Shown here: positions 16,890 to 23,940 of the stretch, piece by piece | Layout: each line of letters starts with the position of its first letter | How positions within the stretch are numbered: the stretch's first letter is position 1 | Assembly: GCF_028288205.1 (NCBI RefSeq) | Contig: NZ_JAQBOD010000007.1 | Location: forward strand, 1-46,712 | DNA length: 46,712 nucleotides | Source: Mucilaginibacter sp. | GTDB lineage: Bacteria > Bacteroidota > Bacteroidia > Sphingobacteriales > Sphingobacteriaceae | Direction of reading: 5' to 3' | Program-made: the position numbers and the translations under genes | The notes under the pieces: generated by a model | What the model was told of the DNA's origin: nothing | The model's database searches: none | Seen by the model: only the letters and a program-made list of their open reading frames with translations

Positions 16890-16922
16890 AGATTTACGAA
16901 GTTTCTGAAACTTCGTAAATCT
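16890..16922. repeat. 33 bp near-perfect palindrome (16+1+16)
   Basis: AGATTTACGAAGTTTC, a central T, then the exact reverse complement. It lies between the divergent M28 gene and the small gene at 16946. It has no T-tract of its own. The same geometry and the same AGATTT/AAATCT ends occur at 45494-45526, and a split relative lies at 39744-39824. Confidence 0.85.
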
Positions 16923-16945
16923 GGACAGAGTAATTATATTTGAAT

Positions 16946-17152
16946 ATGAGTTCATACAGGTTAGATAAAACTGCTTTTAAAGCGCAAACTGTTGATGGGG
17001 CTGTTGCCAGCCAGGCAGCTTACTATAGAAGCCTAATATGGCAGGAGCGTTTGCACATAGCTAACTATCTAAACAGTGTTGCCTACAATTATCCGGAAAA
17101 TGAACCGCCAAGAATGGACAAAACTGTTTTTAGCATGCGGGCGCGAAAATAA
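16946..17152 (+). CDS. Small conserved hypothetical protein
   Basis: 68 residues from ATG 16946 (TTG 16940 would add two). The sequence has the pattern LDKTAFKAQT...YYRSLIWQERLHIANYLNSVAYNYPENEPPRMDKTVFSMR, which I recognise as a small protein recurrent in Sphingobacteriaceae, without known function. There is no membrane segment or signal peptide. TATATTTG at 16935-16942 fits the -7 box but lies only 3 bp before the ATG, so the transcript could be nearly leaderless, or the real promoter lies elsewhere. It is convergent with the response regulator gene. Confidence 0.6.
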   Translation: MSSYRLDKTAFKAQTVDGAVASQAAYYRSLIWQERLHIANYLNSVAYNYPENEPPRMDKTVFSMRARK

Positions 17153-17181
17153 TGGGGAATATTTTTAACGAAGATTTTAGA

Positions 17182-17874
17182 TTAATTTACCAGTAACTTA
17201 TATCCCCGACCGTGTACGTTAATGATCTCTACCGATGGGTCATCCTTCAAGTACTTGCGTATTTTGCTTAAAAACACATCCATACTGCGGCCATTAAAAT
17301 AATTGTCATCATGCCATATGTGCAGCAAGGCCTCTTCACGGGTAAGCACTTCGTTCTTTTTAATACAAAGCAGGCGCAGCAACTCGGCCTCTTTGGTTGA
17401 TAATTTTTGCTGTGTACCGTTTATAGAAATTATTTGCGTGGTATAATCAAATGTGTAATTGCCAACAGTAAATTGAGTTGGTTGCTGCTCTTCTTTCTTT
17501 TCGGCGTTTTCGGTTCTTTTAAGCAGGGCGTTAATGCGCAGCAATAATTCTTCTATGCGGAAAGGTTTGGTAATATAATCGTCGCCGCCCAGGGTATAGG
17601 CTTGGGTTTTATCTTCTATCATGCCCTTGGCAGTGGCAAAAATTATGGGTATATGGCTATTTATTTTACGGACATCCTTACCTAAAGTAAAGCCATCTTT
17701 TTTAGGCATCATTACATCCAGTATTAACAAGTCATAATTACCTTTTGTAAAGGCATGTAAGCCCTCTTCGCCATCAGTACATAAAACAACTTCAAACTTT
17801 CCCTTTAATTGCAGGTAATCCTGGAGCAGCATACCCAGGTTAGGATCATCCTCAACCAGTAATATTTTTTTCAT
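17182..17874 (-). CDS. OmpR-family response regulator
   Basis: 230 residues. The receiver domain begins KKILLVEDDPNLG, with phospho-acceptor Asp53 (LLILDVMMPKKDG) and KPF near 103. The C-terminal winged helix (FDYTTQIISINGTQ...STKEAELLRLL...LTREEALLHIWHD...MDVFLSKIRKYLKDD...NVHGRGYKL) is the OmpR/PhoB type. It is encoded 60 bp downstream of a sensor kinase and is almost certainly its partner. The target genes cannot be read from the window. The pair resembles the RprX/RprY-type systems of Bacteroidota. Confidence 0.93.
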   Translation of the reverse strand: MKKILLVEDDPNLGMLLQDYLQLKGKFEVVLCTDGEEGLHAFTKGNYDLLILDVMMPKKDGFTLGKDVRKINSHIPIIFATAKGMIEDKTQAYTLGGDDYITKPFRIEELLLRINALLKRTENAEKKEEQQPTQFTVGNYTFDYTTQIISINGTQQKLSTKEAELLRLLCIKKNEVLTREEALLHIWHDDNYFNGRSMDVFLSKIRKYLKDDPSVEIINVHGRGYKLLVN

Positions 17875-17934
17875 AAGAGACAGGTTTAACGTATTATAGT
17901 TAATGATAGTATTGATGTTGTAACCGGTATTGTA

Positions 17935-19740
17935 TTAAGCACCCTGAAATTTCAACTCAAATTCTGATCCCTTATCTTTTTCAGACCGCACATTTATAGT
18001 GCCATTCAGCCTTTTTACTATGGTATTAACGTAGCTTAATCCCAATCCAAAACCTTTAACGTTATGTATGTTGCCGGTAGGGATGCGATAAAATTGTTCG
18101 AATATTTTTGCTTGCTGATCGCGACTCATACCTATGCCTTTGTCGGCTACTTTAATAACCACTTGTCCGTTCTTGTTTTGGCTGCTGATAGTTATTTGCG
18201 GCGCATCTTCGCTATACTTTATGGCGTTATCAATTAAATTGTATAATACGTTAGAGAAGTGCAGCTCATCGGCGTTAATAATTGCGTTTTCGGCCTGCAG
18301 GTCCAGACTCACATCTGCATTACATTTTTGCAGTTTAAGTTCCATGCTGTCTATCACCACGCTTATCATCTCATTTACATCAAGCGGTTTTTTGTCAAGT
18401 TTAAAGTCATTTTTGTCAATGCGGGCAATATTTAATACCCTTTCAATATGGCTGCCCAGGCGTTCATTTTCTTCATAAATAATATTAGCCAGCCTTGAAA
18501 TTCGATTTTTATCTGCAGCAATTTCATTATCCCTCAGGGCTTCGCTTGCTATCATGATAGTTGATACCGGGGTTTTAAACTCATGCGTCATGTTATTAAT
18601 GAAATCGGTTTTCATTTCGGATATTTTTTTCTGCCTGATAATGGAGAAAAGCGTATATCCAAAACAAAACACCAATATAAATAACAAGCCGCCGGTGGTC
18701 GCCATGGTGGTTGTCATCTTGCTTAATATTAAAGAGTTTTTTTTGGGGAATGATAGTTTTATCATACCAGGGTCGTTTATAACCTCTTCTTTAAATATTT
18801 GTGTATGGTAGGTATCGGCAGGTATAAAAACCGGCTTTGCACCGGTTTTATCCATTGCGGTTGAAAATATTACCGAATCATTTTTAGTTGTTGATACCTC
18901 ATAGCTAAAAGGCAAATCAATGCCCTGGTTATGTAGCTCCATGCGTAATAGGGTATCTACCCAATAAGGGTTATTGATGCGCTTCTTTAAAGGCTCGCCA
19001 GATCGTTGGTATTCCTCGTACACATTTTGTATTACGTTTGGTTTATTTGCCTGTAAATTTTGCAATGAATCTGTTGCCAGCATTTTCTTTACACGATCAA
19101 GCTGATTTTGCTTTTGGATACGTTCCTGCTCCTGCAGCCATAATGGATTTATTACTTTTTGAGTTATTAGCTGTTCGCCAAATTGCGGATCGGTATAAGT
19201 AAGATGCAATATGGTATACTTTTCTAATTTTTGATTCGCTTTTGTTGTGCGTGGAGCAGGATTCTTTAAAATAGGCGTTAAACGGCCATGCATTATTCCA
19301 AACTCATCAGTATACCCTTCAATGCGTACCTGCAGGTCGCTTTCTAACTCATCCAATCTTTGTCGCATTAACATGTGTTTTAAACTGTCGCGCAAAAGGT
19401 TGAGCTTACGTTGGCGATGGGCCTGTTTTCGTATAGAATCCTTATTTATAAAGGCTTTAGTGGTATGTGTATTTCTTTTATCTGATATTTCAATGATTTG
19501 GTTCTCTGTTTCAGTCTTAGGCAGGGTAGTGTGCGGCTGTGCTTTATTCATTAAGAAATTATACGCGTCCTGCCTGCTCAATTTAGCCACTACATTACTT
19601 AGCGCTTCATTAACAGAACGGTCAAAAAGCTTCGACTGTATATTATAAGATTGGATTAAAAAGTACAATTGCATAGCAACTACACCTATTAGTGCAAAAC
19701 TCATTAACCCTATAATTATGCCAATGCTTCTTTTTTTCAA
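17935..19740 (-). CDS. Membrane sensor histidine kinase
   Basis: 601 residues. Helices at about 7-30 and 343-368 bracket a long periplasmic domain of about 310 residues with no named fold, rich in Gln, Lys and Arg. The dimerisation box is MTHEFKTPVST (His386). The ATPase has NVLYNLIDNAIKYS, ADKGIGMS and GFGLGLSYV. The start is TTG 19740, preceded by an A/T-rich leader, and no upstream ATG fits. It is followed by its response regulator. It signals from the periplasm by phosphorelay; the stimulus is unknown. Confidence 0.92.
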   Translation of the reverse strand: MKKRSIGIIIGLMSFALIGVVAMQLYFLIQSYNIQSKLFDRSVNEALSNVVAKLSRQDAYNFLMNKAQPHTTLPKTETENQIIEISDKRNTHTTKAFINKDSIRKQAHRQRKLNLLRDSLKHMLMRQRLDELESDLQVRIEGYTDEFGIMHGRLTPILKNPAPRTTKANQKLEKYTILHLTYTDPQFGEQLITQKVINPLWLQEQERIQKQNQLDRVKKMLATDSLQNLQANKPNVIQNVYEEYQRSGEPLKKRINNPYWVDTLLRMELHNQGIDLPFSYEVSTTKNDSVIFSTAMDKTGAKPVFIPADTYHTQIFKEEVINDPGMIKLSFPKKNSLILSKMTTTMATTGGLLFILVFCFGYTLFSIIRQKKISEMKTDFINNMTHEFKTPVSTIMIASEALRDNEIAADKNRISRLANIIYEENERLGSHIERVLNIARIDKNDFKLDKKPLDVNEMISVVIDSMELKLQKCNADVSLDLQAENAIINADELHFSNVLYNLIDNAIKYSEDAPQITISSQNKNGQVVIKVADKGIGMSRDQQAKIFEQFYRIPTGNIHNVKGFGLGLSYVNTIVKRLNGTINVRSEKDKGSEFELKFQGA

Positions 19741-20052
19741 CGTATAAATTGTTTTACGATAAGTATTATTCTATCGCCAAAAACAAAAATATTTTAAATA
19801 AGCCTATTATACCGGCTTTTAACAATTTTTAACATATATGATATATGCGGCAGCTGCAGGTGTACTGTACCACGAACACATTGATACACCCTGGTACAAT
19901 ATTTATTAAGGTATTTAAAATACAGTAGTATAGATTTTTGTAATGCTGTCAGGCTAATAACTAAACTAAAAAATTCAACCTAAACAGTAAAACCCCGCCA
20001 AAGCGGGGTTTTACTGTTAGTACAGACTTGTAACAGGTCTTTTTATAAGTTA
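19741..20052. other. Gene-free interval
   Basis: 312 bp between two minus-strand genes. It contains short dyads such as TGTACC...GGTACA (about 19865-19896) and GTATTTAAAATAC (about 19911-19923), then the DUF3127 terminator. No coding or RNA gene is recognisable. Confidence 0.5.
19985..20016. terminator. Intrinsic terminator after the DUF3127 gene
   Basis: CAGTAAAACCCCGC pairs perfectly with GCGGGGTTTTACTG (14 bp) around CAAA. It lies 37 bp after the stop of the minus-strand DUF3127 gene. Confidence 0.9.
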
Positions 20053-20415
20053 TTAAAACGGCAAATCGTCATCCTCCGGTGCCGAGCTGATGTCGGCAGG
20101 GGCGGCGTATTCAGGAGCCGGGCTGCTGCCCGCGCCGCTTAATACGTTTATCTTCCATAATTGCATAGAGTTAAAATAACTCTTTTTGCCTGTCTTATCA
20201 GTCCAGGGGCGACCTCTTAAGTTAAAGAAAACTTCAACATCGTCACCAACTTTTACATTGTCTAATAAATTGCAACGATCTTGAATAGCTTCAAATTTCA
20301 AGTATTCCGGGTATTGCGGATTCTCTACATATTCTACTATTACTTCTCTTTTTTTCAGTGATTCTGTAACCTGTGCGGTTGGGAACACTTCATGTATTTT
20401 ACCCTTAATTTCCAT
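20053..20415 (-). CDS. DUF3127 protein with SSB-like acidic tail
   Basis: 120 residues. The body (MEIKGKIHEVFPTAQVTESLKKREVIVEY, then KVGDDVEVFFNLRGRPWTDKTGKKSYFNSMQLWKI) matches the DUF3127 family of Bacteroidota, thought to have an OB-like fold. A Pro/Ala/Ser-rich linker leads to EDDDLPF, nearly the same as the DDDIPF tip of E. coli SSB that recruits repair and replication proteins. This suggests a nucleic-acid-binding protein that docks SSB partners (inference). It is divergent from the rRNA methyltransferase gene 59 bp away. Confidence 0.82.
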   Translation of the reverse strand: MEIKGKIHEVFPTAQVTESLKKREVIVEYVENPQYPEYLKFEAIQDRCNLLDNVKVGDDVEVFFNLRGRPWTDKTGKKSYFNSMQLWKINVLSGAGSSPAPEYAAPADISSAPEDDDLPF

Positions 20416-20474
20416 AGTTCAAAATTAAAAATGTAAAGTTAATAGATAAAGAAGTGTAAATTCGCACAATAATC

Positions 20475-21644
20475 ATGCAAGTTTTCCACACTGAAAGTAA
20501 AATAATCATAACCTGTAACAAAAGGCTGTCGCCTTATTTGCAGCAGGAAGTTGAAGAATTGGGGTTTACCCCAACACGCGTATTCCAAACCGGCGTCGAG
20601 CTGTTGGGCACCGTTACCGATACCATAGCTTTAAATTTAAACCTGCGCTGTGCAAGCCAGGTACTTTATTTAATAAAAGGCTTCACCGCTGCCGATCCGC
20701 AGGAATTATATGACGGACTGGTACAAATAGAATGGGAGAACCTTATTGATTTTACCGGCTATTTTTCGGTAACCTCAAATGTTAATAACGAGCATATTTT
20801 AACGCCGCTGTTTGCAAACGTAAAGGTTAAAGACGCTATTGTTGACCGTATTAAATCAATAAAAGGCATCCGCCCAAATTCGGGCGCCGATGGTAATAAA
20901 ACCGTTGTGCACCTGTACTGGCAGGATGACCAGGCCGAAATATTTTTAGATACATCCGGCGAAACATTGGCTAAACACAGCTACCGTAAAATTCCGGGCA
21001 AAGCGCCTATGTTGGAGGCTTTGGCAACATCAACCATTATGGCTACCCATTGGGACAGGAACAGTACCTTTATTAACCCAATGTGCGGTTCGGGCACGCT
21101 GGCCATTGAGGCAGCTTTGTTAGCTACAGATAAACATCCGGGCCTTTTCCGCATGAATTATGGGTTTATGCATATTATGGGGTATGATGAACAAGTGTTT
21201 TTTGTTGAACGCAGGGGGCTTAAAGATAAATCGAAAAAAGATATCGGCTTTAAAATAATTGCTACGGATATATCGCAGGACGCGGTAGACATCTCCCAAA
21301 AAAATGCAAAAACTGCCGGTGTAGACCATTTAATAGAATTTAGTGTTTGTGATTTTGAAGAAACCGATGTGCCCGAAGAACCCGGTATTGTAATGTTTAA
21401 CCCCGAGTATGGCGAACGCCTGGGCGTACACAGCAAGCTGGAAGCAACCTATAAGCGCATAGGCGATTTTATGAAGAAAAAATGCGGTGGATATAAGGGA
21501 TATATTTTTACAGGAAACCCTGATCTTGCTAAAAAAATAGGCCTGCGCGCTACACGAAAAATTGAATTTTACAATGGGAAGCTTGATTGCCGTTTATTAG
21601 AATATGAGCTATATGAAGGCAGCAAGCGCGAACCAAAAGAATAG
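20475..21644 (+). CDS. THUMP-domain class I RNA methyltransferase (RlmL/YpsC-like)
   Basis: 389 residues. There is an N-terminal THUMP-type RNA-binding region (about 50-160), then a Rossmann methyltransferase with the UPF0020 signature NPMCGSGTLAIEA (201-213), the SAM-binding acidic residue in ATDIS (near 264-266), and the catalytic motif NPEYGERLG (309-317, where NPPYGERL is more usual). Proteins of this class make m2G in 23S rRNA or tRNA. Which site is modified here cannot be told. It starts at ATG 20475 and follows a TAAATTCG sequence resembling a -7 box. Confidence 0.88.
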   Translation: MQVFHTESKIIITCNKRLSPYLQQEVEELGFTPTRVFQTGVELLGTVTDTIALNLNLRCASQVLYLIKGFTAADPQELYDGLVQIEWENLIDFTGYFSVTSNVNNEHILTPLFANVKVKDAIVDRIKSIKGIRPNSGADGNKTVVHLYWQDDQAEIFLDTSGETLAKHSYRKIPGKAPMLEALATSTIMATHWDRNSTFINPMCGSGTLAIEAALLATDKHPGLFRMNYGFMHIMGYDEQVFFVERRGLKDKSKKDIGFKIIATDISQDAVDISQKNAKTAGVDHLIEFSVCDFEETDVPEEPGIVMFNPEYGERLGVHSKLEATYKRIGDFMKKKCGGYKGYIFTGNPDLAKKIGLRATRKIEFYNGKLDCRLLEYELYEGSKREPKE

Positions 21645-21726
21645 TTTTTGGTTGATAGGGTTAGATTAGGTTGATAAGTTAACATCAACCCATCACTCAA
21701 TCAACTATTCACTTAATTAACATTCA

Positions 21727-22224
21727 ATGAAAAAAATATTATTTGCAGCAATAGCATTATTCTTGTGCGGTAAATGCATGGCGCAAGAGCAATTGGCCTT
21801 TCCGTTTCAGGGAGGTAAAGAGGTAATGACCCGGTTTTTTAAGGATAGCCTGGTAGTATCGCCGGCAATTGTGCAAAGAAAAGCTGCCGGGTTAGCTATT
21901 TTTAAATTTACTGCCGATGAGAAAGGCTCCATCAGGAAAATTATTATTTATTATGCTGATGACCTGCTGTTAACACAGCCGATTATTGAGGCGCTAAAAA
22001 AATCAAACAATAAATGGATAATTCCTGATCACGAAAAATTTCATGATTTTATATTGCCCTTTACTATTGGTTTTAATCCGCCGGCTGTTGGTAATACTGC
22101 TTTACAAAAAGCCATATATAATTTTTATACGCACCGTAAACCGGTACTCACTTACAACCAGGTGCCGCTTGATATGGCGACTTTATTGCCTACGGTAGTA
22201 ATAAATTACGACCTGGTTCCATAA
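21727..22224 (+). CDS. Secreted protein with divergent TonB-C-like domain
   Basis: 165 residues with signal peptide MKKILFAAIALFLCGKCMAQ. The segment QRKAAGLAIFKFTADEKGSIRKIIIYYADDLLLTQPIIEALKKSNNKW has the order of a TonB C-terminal domain (strand, DEKGSI turn, strand, helix, then a W/P segment). It lacks the canonical YP..A..... motif, so I call it only TonB-C-like. No membrane anchor beyond the signal peptide is seen. It stands 82 bp after the methyltransferase gene, with a weak GGTTGAT/ATCAACC hairpin in between. Confidence 0.55.
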   Translation: MKKILFAAIALFLCGKCMAQEQLAFPFQGGKEVMTRFFKDSLVVSPAIVQRKAAGLAIFKFTADEKGSIRKIIIYYADDLLLTQPIIEALKKSNNKWIIPDHEKFHDFILPFTIGFNPPAVGNTALQKAIYNFYTHRKPVLTYNQVPLDMATLLPTVVINYDLVP

Positions 22225-22663
22225 TAGCCTTACCCCAACCGTCTTGGCAACAGTTTGCCTGTAACGTACCCTGCCCGGATAGTAACGGTTATTACGTTAA
22301 AAAAGGCGATGTAGGTGTTTCACAATTTAGTGAAACACATGAAACACCCTTTTAGGTTAACCTATTGATATATAGTTATTTAACAAAATGAGTGAAACAC
22401 TTTGAAACAGTACAAAAGCTTTAGGTAAAATAGTATAAATATCTTATAATAAGCATTTTATGCTGTTTTGTCGATTTTTGCAAAAATAGGGTGAAACACC
22501 TGATGTGAAACACTTTTTTTCTCAAACAATATGCGGAAGCCCGGGCCGTATACTGCCTGTTAATGGGCTATTACCCTTTGGAGAGGGTGAGGTGAAGCCA
22601 ATTAAATTTAATAAAATCCGACTGCTCAGAAGTTTCGTAGGTAGATAACAACACTACTAAAGC
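22225..22663. repeat. Gene-free interval with seven TGAAACA copies
   Basis: A 439 bp gap before the XRE gene. TGAAACA occurs at 22331, 22340, 22393, 22403, 22492 and 22506, and inverted at 22316. GTGTTTCAC (22315-22323) and GTGAAACAC (22330-22338) make a perfect 9 bp dyad with a 6 bp spacer. Several copies extend to GTGAAACAC. The spacing is irregular, unlike CRISPR. The remaining sequence shows no gene. The repeats could be operator sites for the adjacent XRE protein (inference). Confidence 0.6.
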
Positions 22664-22933
22664 ATGAGCAACAAACTAAGTTTTAAGCTAAAAGCCATAG
22701 CGGCTGGTATCCGTAAAAAGAGGGAATTTAAGAACTATACGCAAGAACATATGGCGTATAAGCTAAATATTTCGCAAAATGCCTATAGCAAAATTGAGCT
22801 TGGTTATACAAAAATAACACTCGAAAGGCTTTTTCAAATTGCCGGGGCGCTGGATATAAATGTGAGCGAGCTGCTTGATCCTGATCAGGATGATTTAAGT
22901 GAGCCCGGCCTTTTACATAACGGTACCGATTGA
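22664..22933 (+). CDS. XRE-family helix-turn-helix regulator
   Basis: 89 residues. A Cro/CI-type helix-turn-helix covers about 13-68: IRKKREFKNYTQEHMAYKLNISQNAYSKIELGYTKITLERLFQIAGALDINVSELL. A short acidic tail follows. There is no toxin or enzymatic domain. It is a DNA-binding regulator, and small proteins like this often repress their own promoter. The TGAAACA repeats just upstream are candidate sites. The HD-hydrolase gene starts 33 bp downstream and may be co-transcribed. Confidence 0.88.
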   Translation: MSNKLSFKLKAIAAGIRKKREFKNYTQEHMAYKLNISQNAYSKIELGYTKITLERLFQIAGALDINVSELLDPDQDDLSEPGLLHNGTD

Positions 22934-22966
22934 CAGAATTCTATATTTGCAGGATAATTTGTAAAT

Positions 22967-23611
22967 ATGGAGCACAATACAATCATTCATCAAACAAAAA
23001 CTTTTGTACAGGATACCCTAAGGAATGCCGAAGGCGGGCATGACTGGTGGCATATATACCGGGTTTGGAACAACGCCAAACTAATAGCCCAAACCGAATC
23101 TGCAGATTTGCTAACTGTAGAACTTGCGGCCCTGCTGCATGATATTGCCGACAGCAAATTCCATAACGGCGATGAAGAAATTGGCCCCTTTACCGCCGGT
23201 AGTTATTTACAAAGCATAGGCATTGATAAAGAAACTATCCTGCATGTGCAGAATATTATCAGGTACATGTCTTTTAAATCAAGCTTTGATAAACATGCGT
23301 TTTACTCAAACGAATTAGCTATAGTACAGGATGCCGACAGGCTGGATGCCATAGGCGCTATTGGCATTGCACGTGCTTTTAATTACGGTGGTTTTAAAGG
23401 CAGGGAGATATATAACCCCGAAATTGCCCCCGACCTTAATATGAGCAAAGAGGCTTATAAAAATTCAACCGCGCCTACCATTAACCATTTTTACGAAAAG
23501 CTGTTATTGCTAAAGGATAAAATGAATACCGATACCGGCAAACAACTTGCCCAACAACGGCATAATTTCATGGAAAGTTATTTAGAGCAATTTTATACAG
23601 AATGTAATTAA
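22967..23611 (+). CDS. HD-domain phosphohydrolase
   Basis: 214 residues of the YfdR/YedJ-like HD family. Metal ligands are visible as HDWWHIYRV (His29), LLHDIADSKF (His58-Asp59) and QDADRLDAIGA (Asp122 or 124). Such enzymes hydrolyse nucleotide or other phosphoesters; the substrate is not predictable. Its stop codon is part of the 9 bp sequence duplicated by the MITE inserted directly after it, so the original C-terminus (ECN) is preserved. Confidence 0.9.
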   Translation: MEHNTIIHQTKTFVQDTLRNAEGGHDWWHIYRVWNNAKLIAQTESADLLTVELAALLHDIADSKFHNGDEEIGPFTAGSYLQSIGIDKETILHVQNIIRYMSFKSSFDKHAFYSNELAIVQDADRLDAIGAIGIARAFNYGGFKGREIYNPEIAPDLNMSKEAYKNSTAPTINHFYEKLLLLKDKMNTDTGKQLAQQRHNFMESYLEQFYTECN

Positions 23612-23880
23612 CAGGGAAATCGCTTTTAAAAATTGACTTACCAAACAGGTCGTCATTTACCCATAATGGCGATTTTTGGGCTAAAGCCGGTGCCAATTCT
23701 TTTACGGGACCGTCACATAAATGTGACGGCAATGATAGCAAAATAGTTTTTTCATTGCCGTTTGGCTTCAGCCAACGGGCTAAGATTATAATTATAGGTG
23801 GGCTTTAGCCAAAACCGGTACTTATATTTGGGAGCTATGCGTGCCTGCAATTTTAAAAGCGATTGCCCTGGTGTAATTAA
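23603..23880. mobile_element. 260 bp MITE with terminal inverted repeats and 9 bp target duplication
   Basis: The element spans 23612-23871. Its ends are inverted repeats of 23-24 bp: the left begins CAGGGAAATCGC (23612-23635) and the right ends GCGATTGCCCTG (23848-23870), differing by one substitution and one extra A. It is flanked on both sides by TGTAATTAA (23603-23611 and 23872-23880), a direct target-site duplication. Inside are the dyad CCGTCACAT/ATGTGACGG (23710-23729), inverted GGGCTAAAGCC/GGGCTTTAGCC, and a TTGGCTTCAGCCAA hairpin. It has no transposase gene and so is non-autonomous. Confidence 0.85.
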
Positions 23881-23885
23881 TAATA

Positions 23886-23922
23886 TTTAGGCATGTCTAA
23901 AAATATTGTTAGCTTTGTCTAA
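23886..23922 (+). promoter_or_regulatory. Porin promoter with two DtxR/MntR-like operators
   Basis: TTTAGGCATGTCTAAA (23886-23901) and TTAGCTTTGTCTAA (23909-23922) share the dyad TTAG-N6-CTAA, similar to sites of DtxR/MntR-family metal regulators. TAGCTTTG (23910-23917) matches the -7 box TAnnTTTG and lies inside the second site, while the first covers the -33 region. This arrangement is typical of repression. The regulator's identity is inferred from the motif only. Confidence 0.6.
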
Positions 23923-23940
23923 TATTATACTCTCGTGATC

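Noticed and set aside
19741..20052. Small RNA or tRNA in the gap upstream of the sensor kinase
   Set aside because: Only short dyads and the DUF3127 terminator are visible; no cloverleaf or conserved RNA motif is found.
22315..22513. CRISPR array
   Set aside because: The repeats are only 7-9 bp, occur in both orientations and have irregular spacing, and no cas gene is present.
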